From NCBI RefSeq assembly GCF_033807575.1, contig NC_084725.1, forward strand, positions 9,583,001 through 9,647,000: DNA of 64,000 nucleotides, in the 5' to 3' direction. Both the position numbers and the translations under genes were made by a program. The notes below the pieces were generated by a model. The model saw only the letters and a program-made list of their open reading frames with translations, had not been told where the DNA came from and did not search any database. Below, piece by piece: positions 37,551 through 47,013 of this stretch (its first letter is position 1; each line of letters begins with the position of its first letter). Source of the stretch: Cydia pomonella. Taxonomy: Eukaryota; Arthropoda; Insecta; Lepidoptera; Tortricidae.

Positions 37551-38875
37551 TGTAACGGTTTACCGTTATCTTTAATTAAAATCCTATGAAATAAAAAAAT
37601 ACAACTAAAACCTAAATATAATTATAAATTACTATAATACTAACTAATACTCACTATATATATATTGACAAAGAAATCATACAAAAACTCTAAAAAGTAA
37701 TAAACTACACATAATAAATCTACGAACAAACGGAATTGACGACTGCATTTGCTATTAGATAAAACTAGATGCGAATACAAAGGACTACGTCACCCGCTCG
37801 CGATAAGCGATGTGCACTGGCCGGTTAATGAGACACATACGCGTCCGCGACATTTCTACCACGGCTTTGACAGCGAAAGGTCAAATTAACTAAATCTAAA
37901 ACGTCATGAAGCGACAAATTTTTAATATGGTGAAATAAAATCTAAAACTAAATGTGTTAAGTTTAAGTTCCAGTATTTCCCCAAATAGGGTGAGTGTTTT
38001 GAATATTTTGTAGTTTTTAGAATAAGGTAACTTCCGTAGTTATTAGCATAGTAAGGAAACATATTCTTCATGCAATCATTTTACATTTTGTTCTTAATGG
38101 GTACATATTTCACTAACTTTTTATTAACTGTAATTTCCTATAGAAGTAACGTTGGAAATAATAAGTTTCTCAATCCTTCTAGAAATATAAGTCTACCCAC
38201 TTTGTAAAAATCTTGGAAATCATAGTTAAAGTTATGCTTAAATCTAATTTAATAGTACAAAATTACATTCCGAATTGTAGTTTTCATGCATTGGTAATGC
38301 CTTTAGTTGTTTTTATGTTAGTAGAAGTAGATTTAATAGCTTTCGATTCACTTTCTTCTTTGTTTAAAAAAAAATAATGATGTTTCTACTTGTGACTGCC
38401 ACATCATTGATCACCATTTAAATGTTTTGGGGTTCACTAAACCAGCCTACTATTCAATTAGCACATTAATTTGGCCTAAATCCGGATGTCGCAGTCACTA
38501 GTTAAAAATCGGACTTTTCTTGAAATGGCCATTTTACCGGAATTCCAGGGACCAAGTCTGGGGTTTCAATTGGAACACACCGACCCCACTGCGCGTGCTC
38601 CCGTTCAGGTTCCGGAAGGTTCCGGCTGAGGATCCGGAACCCTGCTGATGACGGCCTCCTCTACAAGTGCGAAACCGTAGTGCAGGGAAGTGACCCCTAT
38701 CAAGGGCTTGTTTCCGACCTAACTGTGTAGTGCCAGCTCAGAAAAGACTCACGACCTTGTCCTTCTTTTAGTTAGTTTTTTTTGTTTTAAATACATCTTG
38801 TAAATTTTACTCAGGTTAGTTTTCTTCCGTCTCACTCTGCAGTCTACCCTAATTATTGCGACGCTAAACGTCACA
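37551..38875 (+). repeat. 5' LTR of element A
   Basis: 1325 bp, begins TGTAACGG and ends CGTCACA (TG..CA termini). It matches the 3' LTR in length and, in a line-by-line reading, in sequence. Near 38606-38641 it contains a GGTTCCGG...CCGGAACC dyad. It should carry the promoter for the element; no TATA box or start site could be assigned with confidence. Confidence 0.93.
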
Positions 38876-38877
38876 TT

Positions 38878-38895
38878 TGGCGCCCATATTGGTTA
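38878..38895 (+). other. Primer binding site, tRNA-Lys-like
   Basis: TGGCGCCCATATTGG begins two bases after the 5' LTR. The first nine bases match the complement of the 3' end of animal tRNA-Lys (TGGCGCCCA), with partial identity beyond. This is where minus-strand cDNA synthesis would be primed. The tRNA identity is known-family inference. Confidence 0.7.
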
Positions 38896-39240
38896 TTTTC
38901 TGAGCTGTGCACAATTGAAGCAAGTCCTTGGCCTTTTTCTTTCCTTGGTTTTCATTGGTGTTGGTGGCTTTCTAATATTGACACTTGTAATTCATTTAGT
39001 TTTTAAGTCTGATTTGAGCAGTTGCTTGGTACGTGGTTGTCTGTTATCACTTCACATTGTTATAGCACGTTTTTCTTGTTTGTAAAAAAAAAATATAGAC
39101 GTTACACTTGGCTTATACCTACTAATTTAAAATCATTTTAAATTCTATCGTACCCTACATTCCACTTACTTAGCAACTAAACTTAACTGCTTTCGAATCA
39201 ATTGTAATCAAAACACACACCTTTCACTTAAAATTTAAAC
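38896..39240 (+). other. 5' leader of element A
   Basis: About 345 bp of untranslated leader between the primer site and gag. It presumably holds packaging signals; no open frame or conserved motif was recognised. Confidence 0.6.
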
Positions 39241-39262
39241 ATGTCGTACCCAATTAAAAATT

Positions 39263-40618
39263 TTGTCACTACAAAAAGCTGAACTTGAATATGAGGTGAT
39301 TCTCAGAGGTGGTTCTACTGGTTCGGTACAAGACCTTCGAAGCCAGATAATAAAATTGGCCATACCTCCTGAGGACATATTGGAATCCCATTTAGAGCCT
39401 GCGGTTGACCTTGATGCTGTTAAAGACAGTCTAACTAAGTCGCAAACCATGCTAACATCCCTCAAATCTAAATTTGATAAGACTCTGTTCTTGCGTACCG
39501 AAAATCTACTTCATCACATATATCACAGACTAAGACGTATCTCGAGCGTCAGTGCCACGTTAATCGACCAGCACAAAAATAATTGCACTAACTTTAACAA
39601 TCAATACAAAGAAATTACGGCGTTGAAGCCGGCATCAACTTCAAATGCAAATGCAGTCTCAGTTTTAGAACCTGAAGCTACGGTGGTTCACTGTGATCGT
39701 AATCTAACCTCTGACTTAGCGAAGCTAAAGTACTCTGGAAAAGCCTGTGTTTTTTCCTTCATTCAACGAGTTGAGGAATTCGTAGAGGTTAGGAATATAT
39801 CAAAAGATCGTATATTGAAATTTGCATACGAGATTTTCACTGACGACGCGCTACATTGGTTCCGTTGCAATAAAGAAAGTTTTCAAAGTTGGGACGATGT
39901 CGTCGTCCTATTAAAAAAAGATTTTAGTCCCAAAAATTACGACTATCGCCTAACTAATGAAATCAAATCACGTACGCAAGGGGAACAAGAAAACATATCT
40001 ATTTACTTATCTATTATGCATGGCATGTTCGCGCGATTGGTTAAACCATTGTCTGAGGAAGAAAAACTCGAAATTATCTTACACAACATTCGGCCATGTT
40101 ATGCAAGCACCCTAGCCGCTTCGCCTGAGATCAAGGACCTGAAGACTTTAAAAAACCTTTGCTCAAACTATGAGGACATTCAGTCACGTTTATCCTTGTT
40201 TCATGAACCGCCTAGGGTGACTTCTGAAACTCTGGCCCCAGAGTTTGCTTACACTAAATATCATAAAAATAATAACTACTATACAAATAAAAATTACCAA
40301 AATACTAATTCAAATGAAAAACAGAAAAACTATTATAACCAAAACAAATATCCTAACTACTCGGGTTCTTACAACTACAACAAATGTAAACCTGAAGAAA
40401 AACCTACGACTACTAATGCTGTTCAAGCGACAGCAAGTACTTCAAATCTTGTCAACGCTTCTAGTAACTTGCGTAAGTACTGCCCTAGGTGTCGCACTGA
40501 TACACACTCTTTGAAAGAATGTAAACAACCACACTTCCCTATCTGTTTTAAATGTGGTGACAAAGGTGTACGTTATCCGGATTGTAAATCTTGTAACCCT
40601 AAAAATGCAAAAAACTAA
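39263..40618 (+). CDS. gag: Gag polyprotein of element A
   Basis: This is the structural protein that assembles the virus-like particle and binds the RNA. The frame is open from 39239 (after a TAA) to a TAA at 40616-40618. The start given here is a TTG and is nominal: the frame has no ATG until codon 63 (39449). The natural-looking ATG at 39241 is in another frame and stops after 13 codons, so a one-base length change in the A/T run at 39254-39264 probably separates it from the rest. The central part (about residues 130-310) resembles the capsid region of insect retrotransposon Gags (LHWFRCNKESFQSWDDVVVL, then RTQGEQENISIYL). The C-terminus has an Asn/Tyr/Lys-rich linker, a CX2CX4HX4C knuckle (C407, C410, H415, C420) and a second knuckle in which the His position is Val436 (C428, C431, V436, C441). 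Confidence 0.85.
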   Translation: MSLQKAELEYEVILRGGSTGSVQDLRSQIIKLAIPPEDILESHLEPAVDLDAVKDSLTKSQTMLTSLKSKFDKTLFLRTENLLHHIYHRLRRISSVSATLIDQHKNNCTNFNNQYKEITALKPASTSNANAVSVLEPEATVVHCDRNLTSDLAKLKYSGKACVFSFIQRVEEFVEVRNISKDRILKFAYEIFTDDALHWFRCNKESFQSWDDVVVLLKKDFSPKNYDYRLTNEIKSRTQGEQENISIYLSIMHGMFARLVKPLSEEEKLEIILHNIRPCYASTLAASPEIKDLKTLKNLCSNYEDIQSRLSLFHEPPRVTSETLAPEFAYTKYHKNNNYYTNKNYQNTNSNEKQKNYYNQNKYPNYSGSYNYNKCKPEEKPTTTNAVQATASTSNLVNASSNLRKYCPRCRTDTHSLKECKQPHFPICFKCGDKGVRYPDCKSCNPKNAKN

Positions 40619-43600
40619 ATTTAGTGGATTGTAGTGCACATAAATCTCCCAACAAATCTAGTGAATATTTTGATGATGCAGAGTGGAAAACGTGGCTCAG
40701 TTTTATATCTACGTTTTTCACTTGCTATTCAGTCACTGCAATCCACGATTCAGATAATCTACATAGCAGACCATATGTCTCAGTTCAGATCAATGGTAGA
40801 ACTATTCATGGTTTGTTAGATACGGGTAGTGGTTATACAATTCTAGGCAATAACTACCACAAAGTTTTATTGGATGCGGGTTTCAAATTCGACAGTACGG
40901 ATACGCTTAATTTATACGCAGCTGGCAAACATAGATTAAACAATATCGGTATGATCAATCTGCCTGTCTCGTTCTTAGATCAAACCCACATCTTGAAGGC
41001 CTACGTTGTACCAGAGGTTGAGAACTCCTTGATATTAGGTATGGATTTCTGGAGAATATTCGAATTGTTTCCTAAAAATCTAGATTCAGTAATTTTGCCT
41101 AGGGATGTTGATCAATTAAATTCTCTGTCACTAGATGCTCAACCTACGCACTTATGTGACTATGACCATCTTTCACCTGAGCAAAAGGTTACGGCTGATC
41201 ATATCACAGCTCAGTTTCGTGACATTTCATATGAAGAGCGTGGTTTAGGGCGCACTTCTCTAATTACTCACAATATAGATACCGGTAATGCTGTTCCTGT
41301 TCGACAGAGATACTATAGAATGTCTCCTGAAAAACAGAGAGTACTAAACACTCAACTTGATGAAATGTTACGTGAGAACGTGGTAGAGCCTTGCGAGAGC
41401 CCTTGGTCGTCCCCAGTTCTATTGACACCTAAAAAAAATGGCGAAATGAGATTCTGCTTAGATAGCCGTAAATTGAACGCAGTTACTATCAAAGATGCTT
41501 ACAGTATCCCTTACATTTCAGAGATTCTTGATAACTTGCGTGACGCGAAGTATCTCTCTAGTTTAGACTTGTCAAAGAGCTTTTGGCAAATCCCTATTAA
41601 GACAGAAGATCGGTGTAAAACGGCGTTTTATATTCCTTCGCGTGGTACCTTTCAGTTTGTTTCTATGCCTTTTGGCTTAACCAATGCTCCAGCAACGCAA
41701 CAACGATTGGTTGATATGTTGTTCTATGGGCCTGATTTTGAGCATAAAGTTTTTGTATACATCGACGACATTATCATTGTCTCATCGACCTTTGAAGAAC
41801 ATATCTCCCTACTTGTTCGAGTTCTAGAGAAGCTTAAAATGGCAAACTTAACCATTGGATACCAAAAGTGCCAGTTCTTCAGAAATAAACTGTCTTATTT
41901 AGGCTATGTGGTTGATAGAAATGGACTACAACCGAACCCGGAAAAAATTGAGGCAGTTATTAACTATCCAACGCCTACTAACCGCAAGGAAGTTCGTCGG
42001 TTTATTGGAACGGCATCATGGTATCGTCGTTTCATTCCAAATTTTAGTTCTATAGCTTCACCCCTAAATAAACTTACTTCCCAAGCTAAAAACTCACCCC
42101 CATTTAATTGGTCTACCGATGCTGAAAATGCTTTCCGTACGCTAAAGGAAGCTTTAATATCTTCCCCTATATTATCGTGCCCGGATTATACGCAGTCTTT
42201 CCAAGTACATACGGATGCGAGTGATTACGGCGTGGGTGCGGTCCTGACACAATTCATAGACAATCAAGAGAAAGTTATAGCGTACATGAGTAAGTCTCTC
42301 TCTAGCCAAGAGCGTAACTACAGCGCAACGGAACGAGAGGCACTTGCAGTACTTACAGCGATTGAACACTGGAGGTGCTACTTAGAGAACGGCAAAAAGT
42401 TCGTGGTGTATACCGATCACTCGTCCCTCAAGTGGTTTTTAAACCTAAACAATCCTACGGGCCGTTTAGCTCGTTGGGGAGTTCGCATGTCCTCATTCAA
42501 CTTTGATATCAAGCATCGTCGTGGTTCGGAAAATGTAGTACCAGATAGTCTCTCCCGTTCTGTTGCTATTGCCGAGATTGAAGAGATCCCAATAGGTCGT
42601 GACATGTTTTATTCTACGAGTGACCCATGGTATCTAAATATTTACAATGGTTGCCAAAACACTCCTACTTCATTTTTAAATTACAAAGTGACTAACGGTA
42701 GACTATTTAGGTTTAAAAAAAGTTTAAATCCTTTAACCCGTGAATTTGAGTGGAAAGAAGTAATCCCTCTCGAATTTAGACTCGACATTATAGTTAAAAA
42801 CCATTCAGAACCTACCGCTGCCCACTTGGGCATATATAAAACACATAAACGACTTTCTTTAAACTACTTCTGGCCCGATATGCATCACGATGTCGTTAAA
42901 TTCGTTTCAAGTTGTGATACTTGCTGTGCTCACAAGCATGCTACTCATGCTACTCTTGGCATTATGGGCCGTCCTAAAGACTGCTCACGCCCTTTTCAAA
43001 TGTTGAGCATGGATCTTATAGGTCCCCTACCCCCGTCGAGAAAACAGAACACCTTTATATTTGTCGTGACATGTTGTTTCTCGAAGTATTGTCTATTATT
43101 CCCAATTCGTCGCGCAACCTCCGAGATAATAGCTAAGTTAATCGAGGAAAAAGTTTTCTTAGTTCATGGCGTGCCCAGCACTGTTCTTATGGACAATGGA
43201 AAACAGTTCACAAGCAACCTGTTAAAGAAGTTGTTTAATGACTACAATGTGCCTAATGTAAAATTTACGCCTAAATATACTCCGCAAGTGAACACAGTAG
43301 AACGTTATAACAAAGTGATCATTACGGCAGTGTCATCCTACATTGAAAACGACCATAGATTCTGGGACTGCAACCTACCTAAAATTCAATTCGCTATGAA
43401 CACAGCTAGTAATGAGGTGACAAAATACAGTCCCTCATTTCTCGTTCATGGACGAGAGTTGGTCACTAGTGGCTTACATTACATTGACGCAGAACTAGGC
43501 GACGAAATAATATTTACCCCTAGAGATGAGTATGCGGAGAATCTGGGTAATTTGCGAAATTTTTTCGATAAGGTTCAATCCTCTCTAGTTCAAGCCCATG

Positions 43601-43851
43601 CCAGGAATAGTGAACACTATAACTTGCGTCGTAAGGATCATAATTTTAAAGTTGGTGATACTATTTGGAAAAAAACCTTCTACCTTAGCGACAAAAACAA
43701 CATGTATTCCAAAAAACTTGCACCGAAATACGTGCAATGTAAAATCGTTGCTAAAAAGTCTAACTTAGTATACGAACTAGAAGACATGCAAGGGAATAAT
43801 ATAGGACACTGGCACATCAAAGATTTTAAGATCACCAACTACAAAGTTTAA
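40603..43851 (+). CDS. pol: Pol polyprotein of element A (PR-RT-RNaseH-IN)
   Basis: This frame is open from 40603, overlaps gag by 16 bp in the -1 frame, and is expected to be made as a Gag-Pol fusion. Residue numbers below count from the GTG at 40624 (1075 codons). The aspartic protease has LLDTGSGYT at about 64-72 (catalytic D66). The reverse transcriptase spans about 195-420 with YIDD at 379-382. The RNase H begins near 525 (HTDASD, D531) with YTDHSSLKWF later. The integrase has an HHCC zinc site H727-X6-H734-X29-C764-X2-C767 and a D797-X59-D857-X35-E893 triad, the classic DD35E spacing. No internal stop or frameshift was seen, so the enzyme set looks intact. There is no chromodomain obvious at the C-terminus and no following env. 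Function: protein processing, cDNA synthesis and integration of the element. Confidence 0.93.
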   Translation, partial: KCKKLNLVDCSAHKSPNKSSEYFDDAEWKTWLSFISTFFTCYSVTAIHDSDNLHSRPYVSVQINGRTIHGLLDTGSGYTILGNNYHKVLLDAGFKFDSTDTLNLYAAGKHRLNNIGMINLPVSFLDQTHILKAYVVPEVENSLILGMDFWRIFELFPKNLDSVILPRDVDQLNSLSLDAQPTHLCDYDHLSPEQKVTADHITAQFRDISYEERGLGRTSLITHNIDTGNAVPVRQRYYRMSPEKQRVLNTQLDEMLRENVVEPCESPWSSPVLLTPKKNGEMRFCLDSRKLNAVTIKDAYSIPYISEILDNLRDAKYLSSLDLSKSFWQIPIKTEDRCKTAFYIPSRGTFQFVSMPFGLTNAPATQQRLVDMLFYGPDFEHKVFVYIDDIIIVSSTFEEHISLLVRVLEKLKMANLTIGYQKCQFFRNKLSYLGYVVDRNGLQPNPEKIEAVINYPTPTNRKEVRRFIGTASWYRRFIPNFSSIASPLNKLTSQAKNSPPFNWSTDAENAFRTLKEALISSPILSCPDYTQSFQVHTDASDYGVGAVLTQFIDNQEKVIAYMSKSLSSQERNYSATEREALAVLTAIEHWRCYLENGKKFVVYTDHSSLKWFLNLNNPTGRLARWGVRMSSFNFDIKHRRGSENVVPDSLSRSVAIAEIEEIPIGRDMFYSTSDPWYLNIYNGCQNTPTSFLNYKVTNGRLFRFKKSLNPLTREFEWKEVIPLEFRLDIIVKNHSEPTAAHLGIYKTHKRLSLNYFWPDMHHDVVKFVSSCDTCCAHKHATHATLGIMGRPKDCSRPFQMLSMDLIGPLPPSRKQNTFIFVVTCCFSKYCLLFPIRRATSEIIAKLIEEKVFLVHGVPSTVLMDNGKQFTSNLLKKLFNDYNVPNVKFTPKYTPQVNTVERYNKVIITAVSSYIENDHRFWDCNLPKIQFAMNTASNEVTKYSPSFLVHGRELVTSGLHYIDAELGDEIIFTPRDEYAENLGNLRNFFDKVQSSLVQAHARNSEHYNLRRKDHNFKVGDTIWKKTFYLSDKNNMYSKKLAPKYVQCKIVAKKSNLVYELEDMQGNNIGHWHIKDFKITNYKV
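40609..40615 (+). promoter_or_regulatory. -1 ribosomal frameshift slippery heptamer
   Basis: A AAA AAC lies in the gag frame (codons GCA AAA AAC) immediately before the gag stop TAA (40616-40618). It has the form X XXY YYZ used for -1 frameshifting, and pol is open in exactly the -1 frame from 40603. Eight bases further downstream, GTGGATTG (40624-40631) can pair with CAATCCAC (40739-40746), a possible stimulatory stem. Frameshifting itself is inferred. Confidence 0.75.
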
Positions 43852-44346
43852 TAGGATTACATAATTCCCTATCAACGATTTCTATATTAACCGTCTAAGT
43901 TTATTCATTGGCCTCATGATACGGATTTACAAACGCTGGCACATTCTCTAATTACTCTAGCTGTTAGATTACATTATTTCTACTTTATAAACCACTACCG
44001 GTTTGTGAGTTCCAAGCCTATCAATAGGTTATCAAATCTTCTAAAGAGATCTAAAATATACGGAATAGCCAGCATCAGTGTATAATATCACTGAAGACAC
44101 TGAGGTTAGTGATTAAACTTATTTAAGACCCATTAATAAATACATGAGAGTATTAATACAATCGTAAGTATATTACTCAATGTGCTAGGACGCAAAAACA
44201 TATTTAGACATGTTTATTGCTTATTTGGCTGTGTGATGAATGTATGGAGAAGTGGTGTATGTTTAGATCGAAGCCTGAATGATAACTTGTGTATCTATTA
44301 AGTAGACAACAGAAATAGCGGGTTTTCCTAGTAAAAACCCTAACCT
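43852..44346 (+). other. 3' untranslated region of element A
   Basis: About 500 bp between the pol stop and the polypurine tract. No open frame of note and no envelope-like gene is present. Confidence 0.7.
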
Positions 44347-44357
44347 AAAAAGAGGGG
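44347..44357 (+). other. Polypurine tract of element A
   Basis: AAAAAGAGGGG ends two bases before the 3' LTR, the expected primer for plus-strand cDNA synthesis. Confidence 0.85.
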
Positions 44358-44359
44358 TA

Positions 44360-45684
44360 TGTAACGGTTTACCGTTATCTTTAATTAAAATCCTATGAAA
44401 TAAAAAAATACAACTAAAACCTAAATATAATTATAAATTACTATAATACTAACTAATACTCACTATATATATATTGACAAAGAAATCATACAAAAACTCT
44501 AAAAAGTAATAAACTACACATAATAAATCTACGAACAAACGGAATTGACGACTGCATTTGCTATTAGATAAAACTAGATGCGAATACAAAGGACTACGTC
44601 ACCCGCTCGCGATAAGCGATGTGCACTGGCCGGTTAATGAGACACATACGCGTCCGCGACATTTCTACCACGGCTTTGACAGCGAAAGGTCAAATTAACT
44701 AAATCTAAAACGTCATGAAGCGACAAATTTTTAATATGGTGAAATAAAATCTAAAACTAAATGTGTTAAGTTTAAGTTCCAGTATTTCCCCAAATAGGGT
44801 GAGTGTTTTGAATATTTTGTAGTTTTTAGAATAAGGTAACTTCCGTAGTTATTAGCATAGTAAGGAAACATATTCTTCATGCAATCATTTTACATTTTGT
44901 TCTTAATGGGTACATATTTCACTAACTTTTTATTAACTGTAATTTCCTATAGAAGTAACGTTGGAAATAATAAGTTTCTCAATCCTTCTAGAAATATAAG
45001 TCTACCCACTTTGTAAAAATCTTGGAAATCATAGTTAAAGTTATGCTTAAATCTAATTTAATAGTACAAAATTACATTCCGAATTGTAGTTTTCATGCAT
45101 TGGTAATGCCTTTAGTTGTTTTTATGTTAGTAGAAGTAGATTTAATAGCTTTCGATTCACTTTCTTCTTTGTTTAAAAAAAAATAATGATGTTTCTACTT
45201 GTGACTGCCACATCATTGATCACCATTTAAATGTTTTGGGGTTCACTAAACCAGCCTACTATTCAATTAGCACATTAATTTGGCCTAAATCCGGATGTCG
45301 CAGTCACTAGTTAAAAATCGGACTTTTCTTGAAATGGCCATTTTACCGGAATTCCAGGGACCAAGTCTGGGGTTTCAATTGGAACACACCGACCCCACTG
45401 CGCGTGCTCCCGTTCAGGTTCCGGAAGGTTCCGGCTGAGGATCCGGAACCCTGCTGATGACGGCCTCCTCTACAAGTGCGAAACCGTAGTGCAGGGAAGT
45501 GACCCCTATCAAGGGCTTGTTTCCGACCTAACTGTGTAGTGCCAGCTCAGAAAAGACTCACGACCTTGTCCTTCTTTTAGTTAGTTTTTTTTGTTTTAAA
45601 TACATCTTGTAAATTTTACTCAGGTTAGTTTTCTTCCGTCTCACTCTGCAGTCTACCCTAATTATTGCGACGCTAAACGTCACA
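44360..45684 (+). repeat. 3' LTR of element A
   Basis: 1325 bp, same termini (TGTAACGG...CGTCACA) and same length as the 5' LTR. I found no mismatch when reading the two side by side. It should supply the polyadenylation site; none was assigned. Confidence 0.93.
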
Positions 45685-45688
45685 AGGT
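45685..45688. repeat. Target site duplication AGGT (right) of element A
   Basis: AGGT directly after the 3' LTR, matching 37547-37550. Confidence 0.85.
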
Positions 45689-46749
45689 ACTATGAAAATG
45701 TTTTAAAGTCAGATAGAGAATCAAATGTTGGAAACCATATTAACCCAGAGCTAAAATAGTTCATACGTAAAATAAATCCAGTGTAATAAAAATAAATCTA
45801 TATTTAATAGATACTTTCATAAGTTTTAATTACTTGGACGTATTATACAAGCTACATTCGATTTTATTAGCGTTAATCAATACGCCACCGGATGGTGTTA
45901 CATAGTCAGAAAACTGTCATAACTTCCACACTATAAAATTTTCTGCGTAGCGAGATTTTTACTGTACAAAGGCCTGTGCACACCGGATACGTTTGCGTAG
46001 ACGTGCACTTGCGCGTTGTAATATACAGATCGTTATGAGAGACGGCACACCGCTTGCGTGACATGTGCGTGCACTGCTCCAACATTTTAGACATTTAAGA
46101 CGGAGGCGGTAACAATCACGTACTCGGGCGGTTTGTAACATTTGATGAAAAGTTAATAGGCTAAAGGTTTATTTTTATTCACTTGGGATGGGAATTTATT
46201 CTGTTGAAAACATTTTGTTTCATTTTATACACAAGTATCGAAACTGAATGTCTTAAAATTGACTTCTAAACGACGAGCGTGTATAGTACGAGTAGCACAT
46301 TAACTTGCCTTTAACTTGTTTCACTAGATGACTTGATACCTAGTCTAGGTATCTGGCCTATAAACCTAATCGAACAGAGTTAATGGATAGGATATCGCAC
46401 CAAATTTATAGTCGTCCCTGCCTTTAATTAAGGTTCTGACAAATTGTTCGTAAATACAGGTGCGTCTGTGTTGGCCCGATCGCATAGAGTTGAACGATAG
46501 ACGAATTGATATCGATTACGAATAGTTGCTATGCGAAACTCTCATGCTGCTATCGACATGCTGACCGATGTCGCAAATCATGCCGTGTGGTACGACCGAC
46601 GAATGTGAGTGTTTACCCATGAATCGTTCGAGTACGGGCGCGTGCAAGTTGACATGGGCTGACCGTAACTCAATACTGCTTAACGATTTTGGTCCATAAT
46701 TTGAATATTGCCCAAAAAAACGAGTCTGGCTGCAAAATGGTCTAGCGGC
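45689..46749. other. Non-coding spacer
   Basis: No supportable gene. A segment around 45970-46140 (GCCTGTGCACACCGG..., GACGGCACACCGCTTGCGTG) has the look of an old dispersed repeat with partial inverted symmetry, but the ends were not resolved. Confidence 0.4.
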
Positions 46750-47005
46750 CAAGGCTCGGAAACCGGTTAAATTTCCAAACCGTTGTCACGTACTTGGCGC
46801 AAAACGTTTAAAGACGGTTTCGCTCGAAAAACCTTTATTTTTAAACAGTTCTTGTCGAATTAACCGGTTTAGAGCAATAAAAACCGGTTTCTTCTTATGT
46901 CGGCGTCTACGTTTCGTCGTTCGTTGAATAAATCATTTTTTTTTAGGTTACAAAAGTTCTTAAAACATTCGGAAGAAAACCGAAATAAACCGGTTCCGAG
47001 CCATG
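46750..47005. mobile_element. Non-autonomous hAT-type MITE (256 bp)
   Basis: The left end CAAGGCTCGGAAACCGGTT (46750) and the inverse of the right end, CATGGCTCGGAACCGGTTT (from 47005), form TIRs that differ by one substitution and one indel. Flanking octamers CTAGCGGC (46742-46749) and AGAGCGGC (47006-47013) match at 6 of 8 positions, consistent with an aged 8-bp hAT duplication. ACCGGTT-type motifs recur inside near both ends, as subterminal transposase sites do in hAT elements. No coding capacity. Confidence 0.65.
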
Positions 47006-47013
47006 AGAGCGGC

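Larger units (their letters stand above)
37551..45684 (+). mobile_element. Ty3/Gypsy LTR retrotransposon, element A (near-intact)
   Basis: An 8134-bp element: 5' LTR (37551-38875), primer binding site, gag, pol (protease, RT, RNase H, integrase), polypurine tract and 3' LTR (44360-45684), flanked by AGGT duplications. The domain order PR-RT-RH-IN places it in Ty3/Gypsy. LTRs over 1.3 kb and a tRNA-Lys-like primer site recall the Osvaldo/Ulysses lineage of insects, but that clade assignment is inference. No env-like frame follows pol. The LTRs look identical by eye, so insertion is recent. The only damage seen is an out-of-frame ATG at the start of gag. Confidence 0.93.

Noticed and set aside
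43852..44346. Possible env gene after pol in element A
   Set aside because: Fewer than 500 bp and no long open frame. The element is a retrotransposon without an envelope gene.
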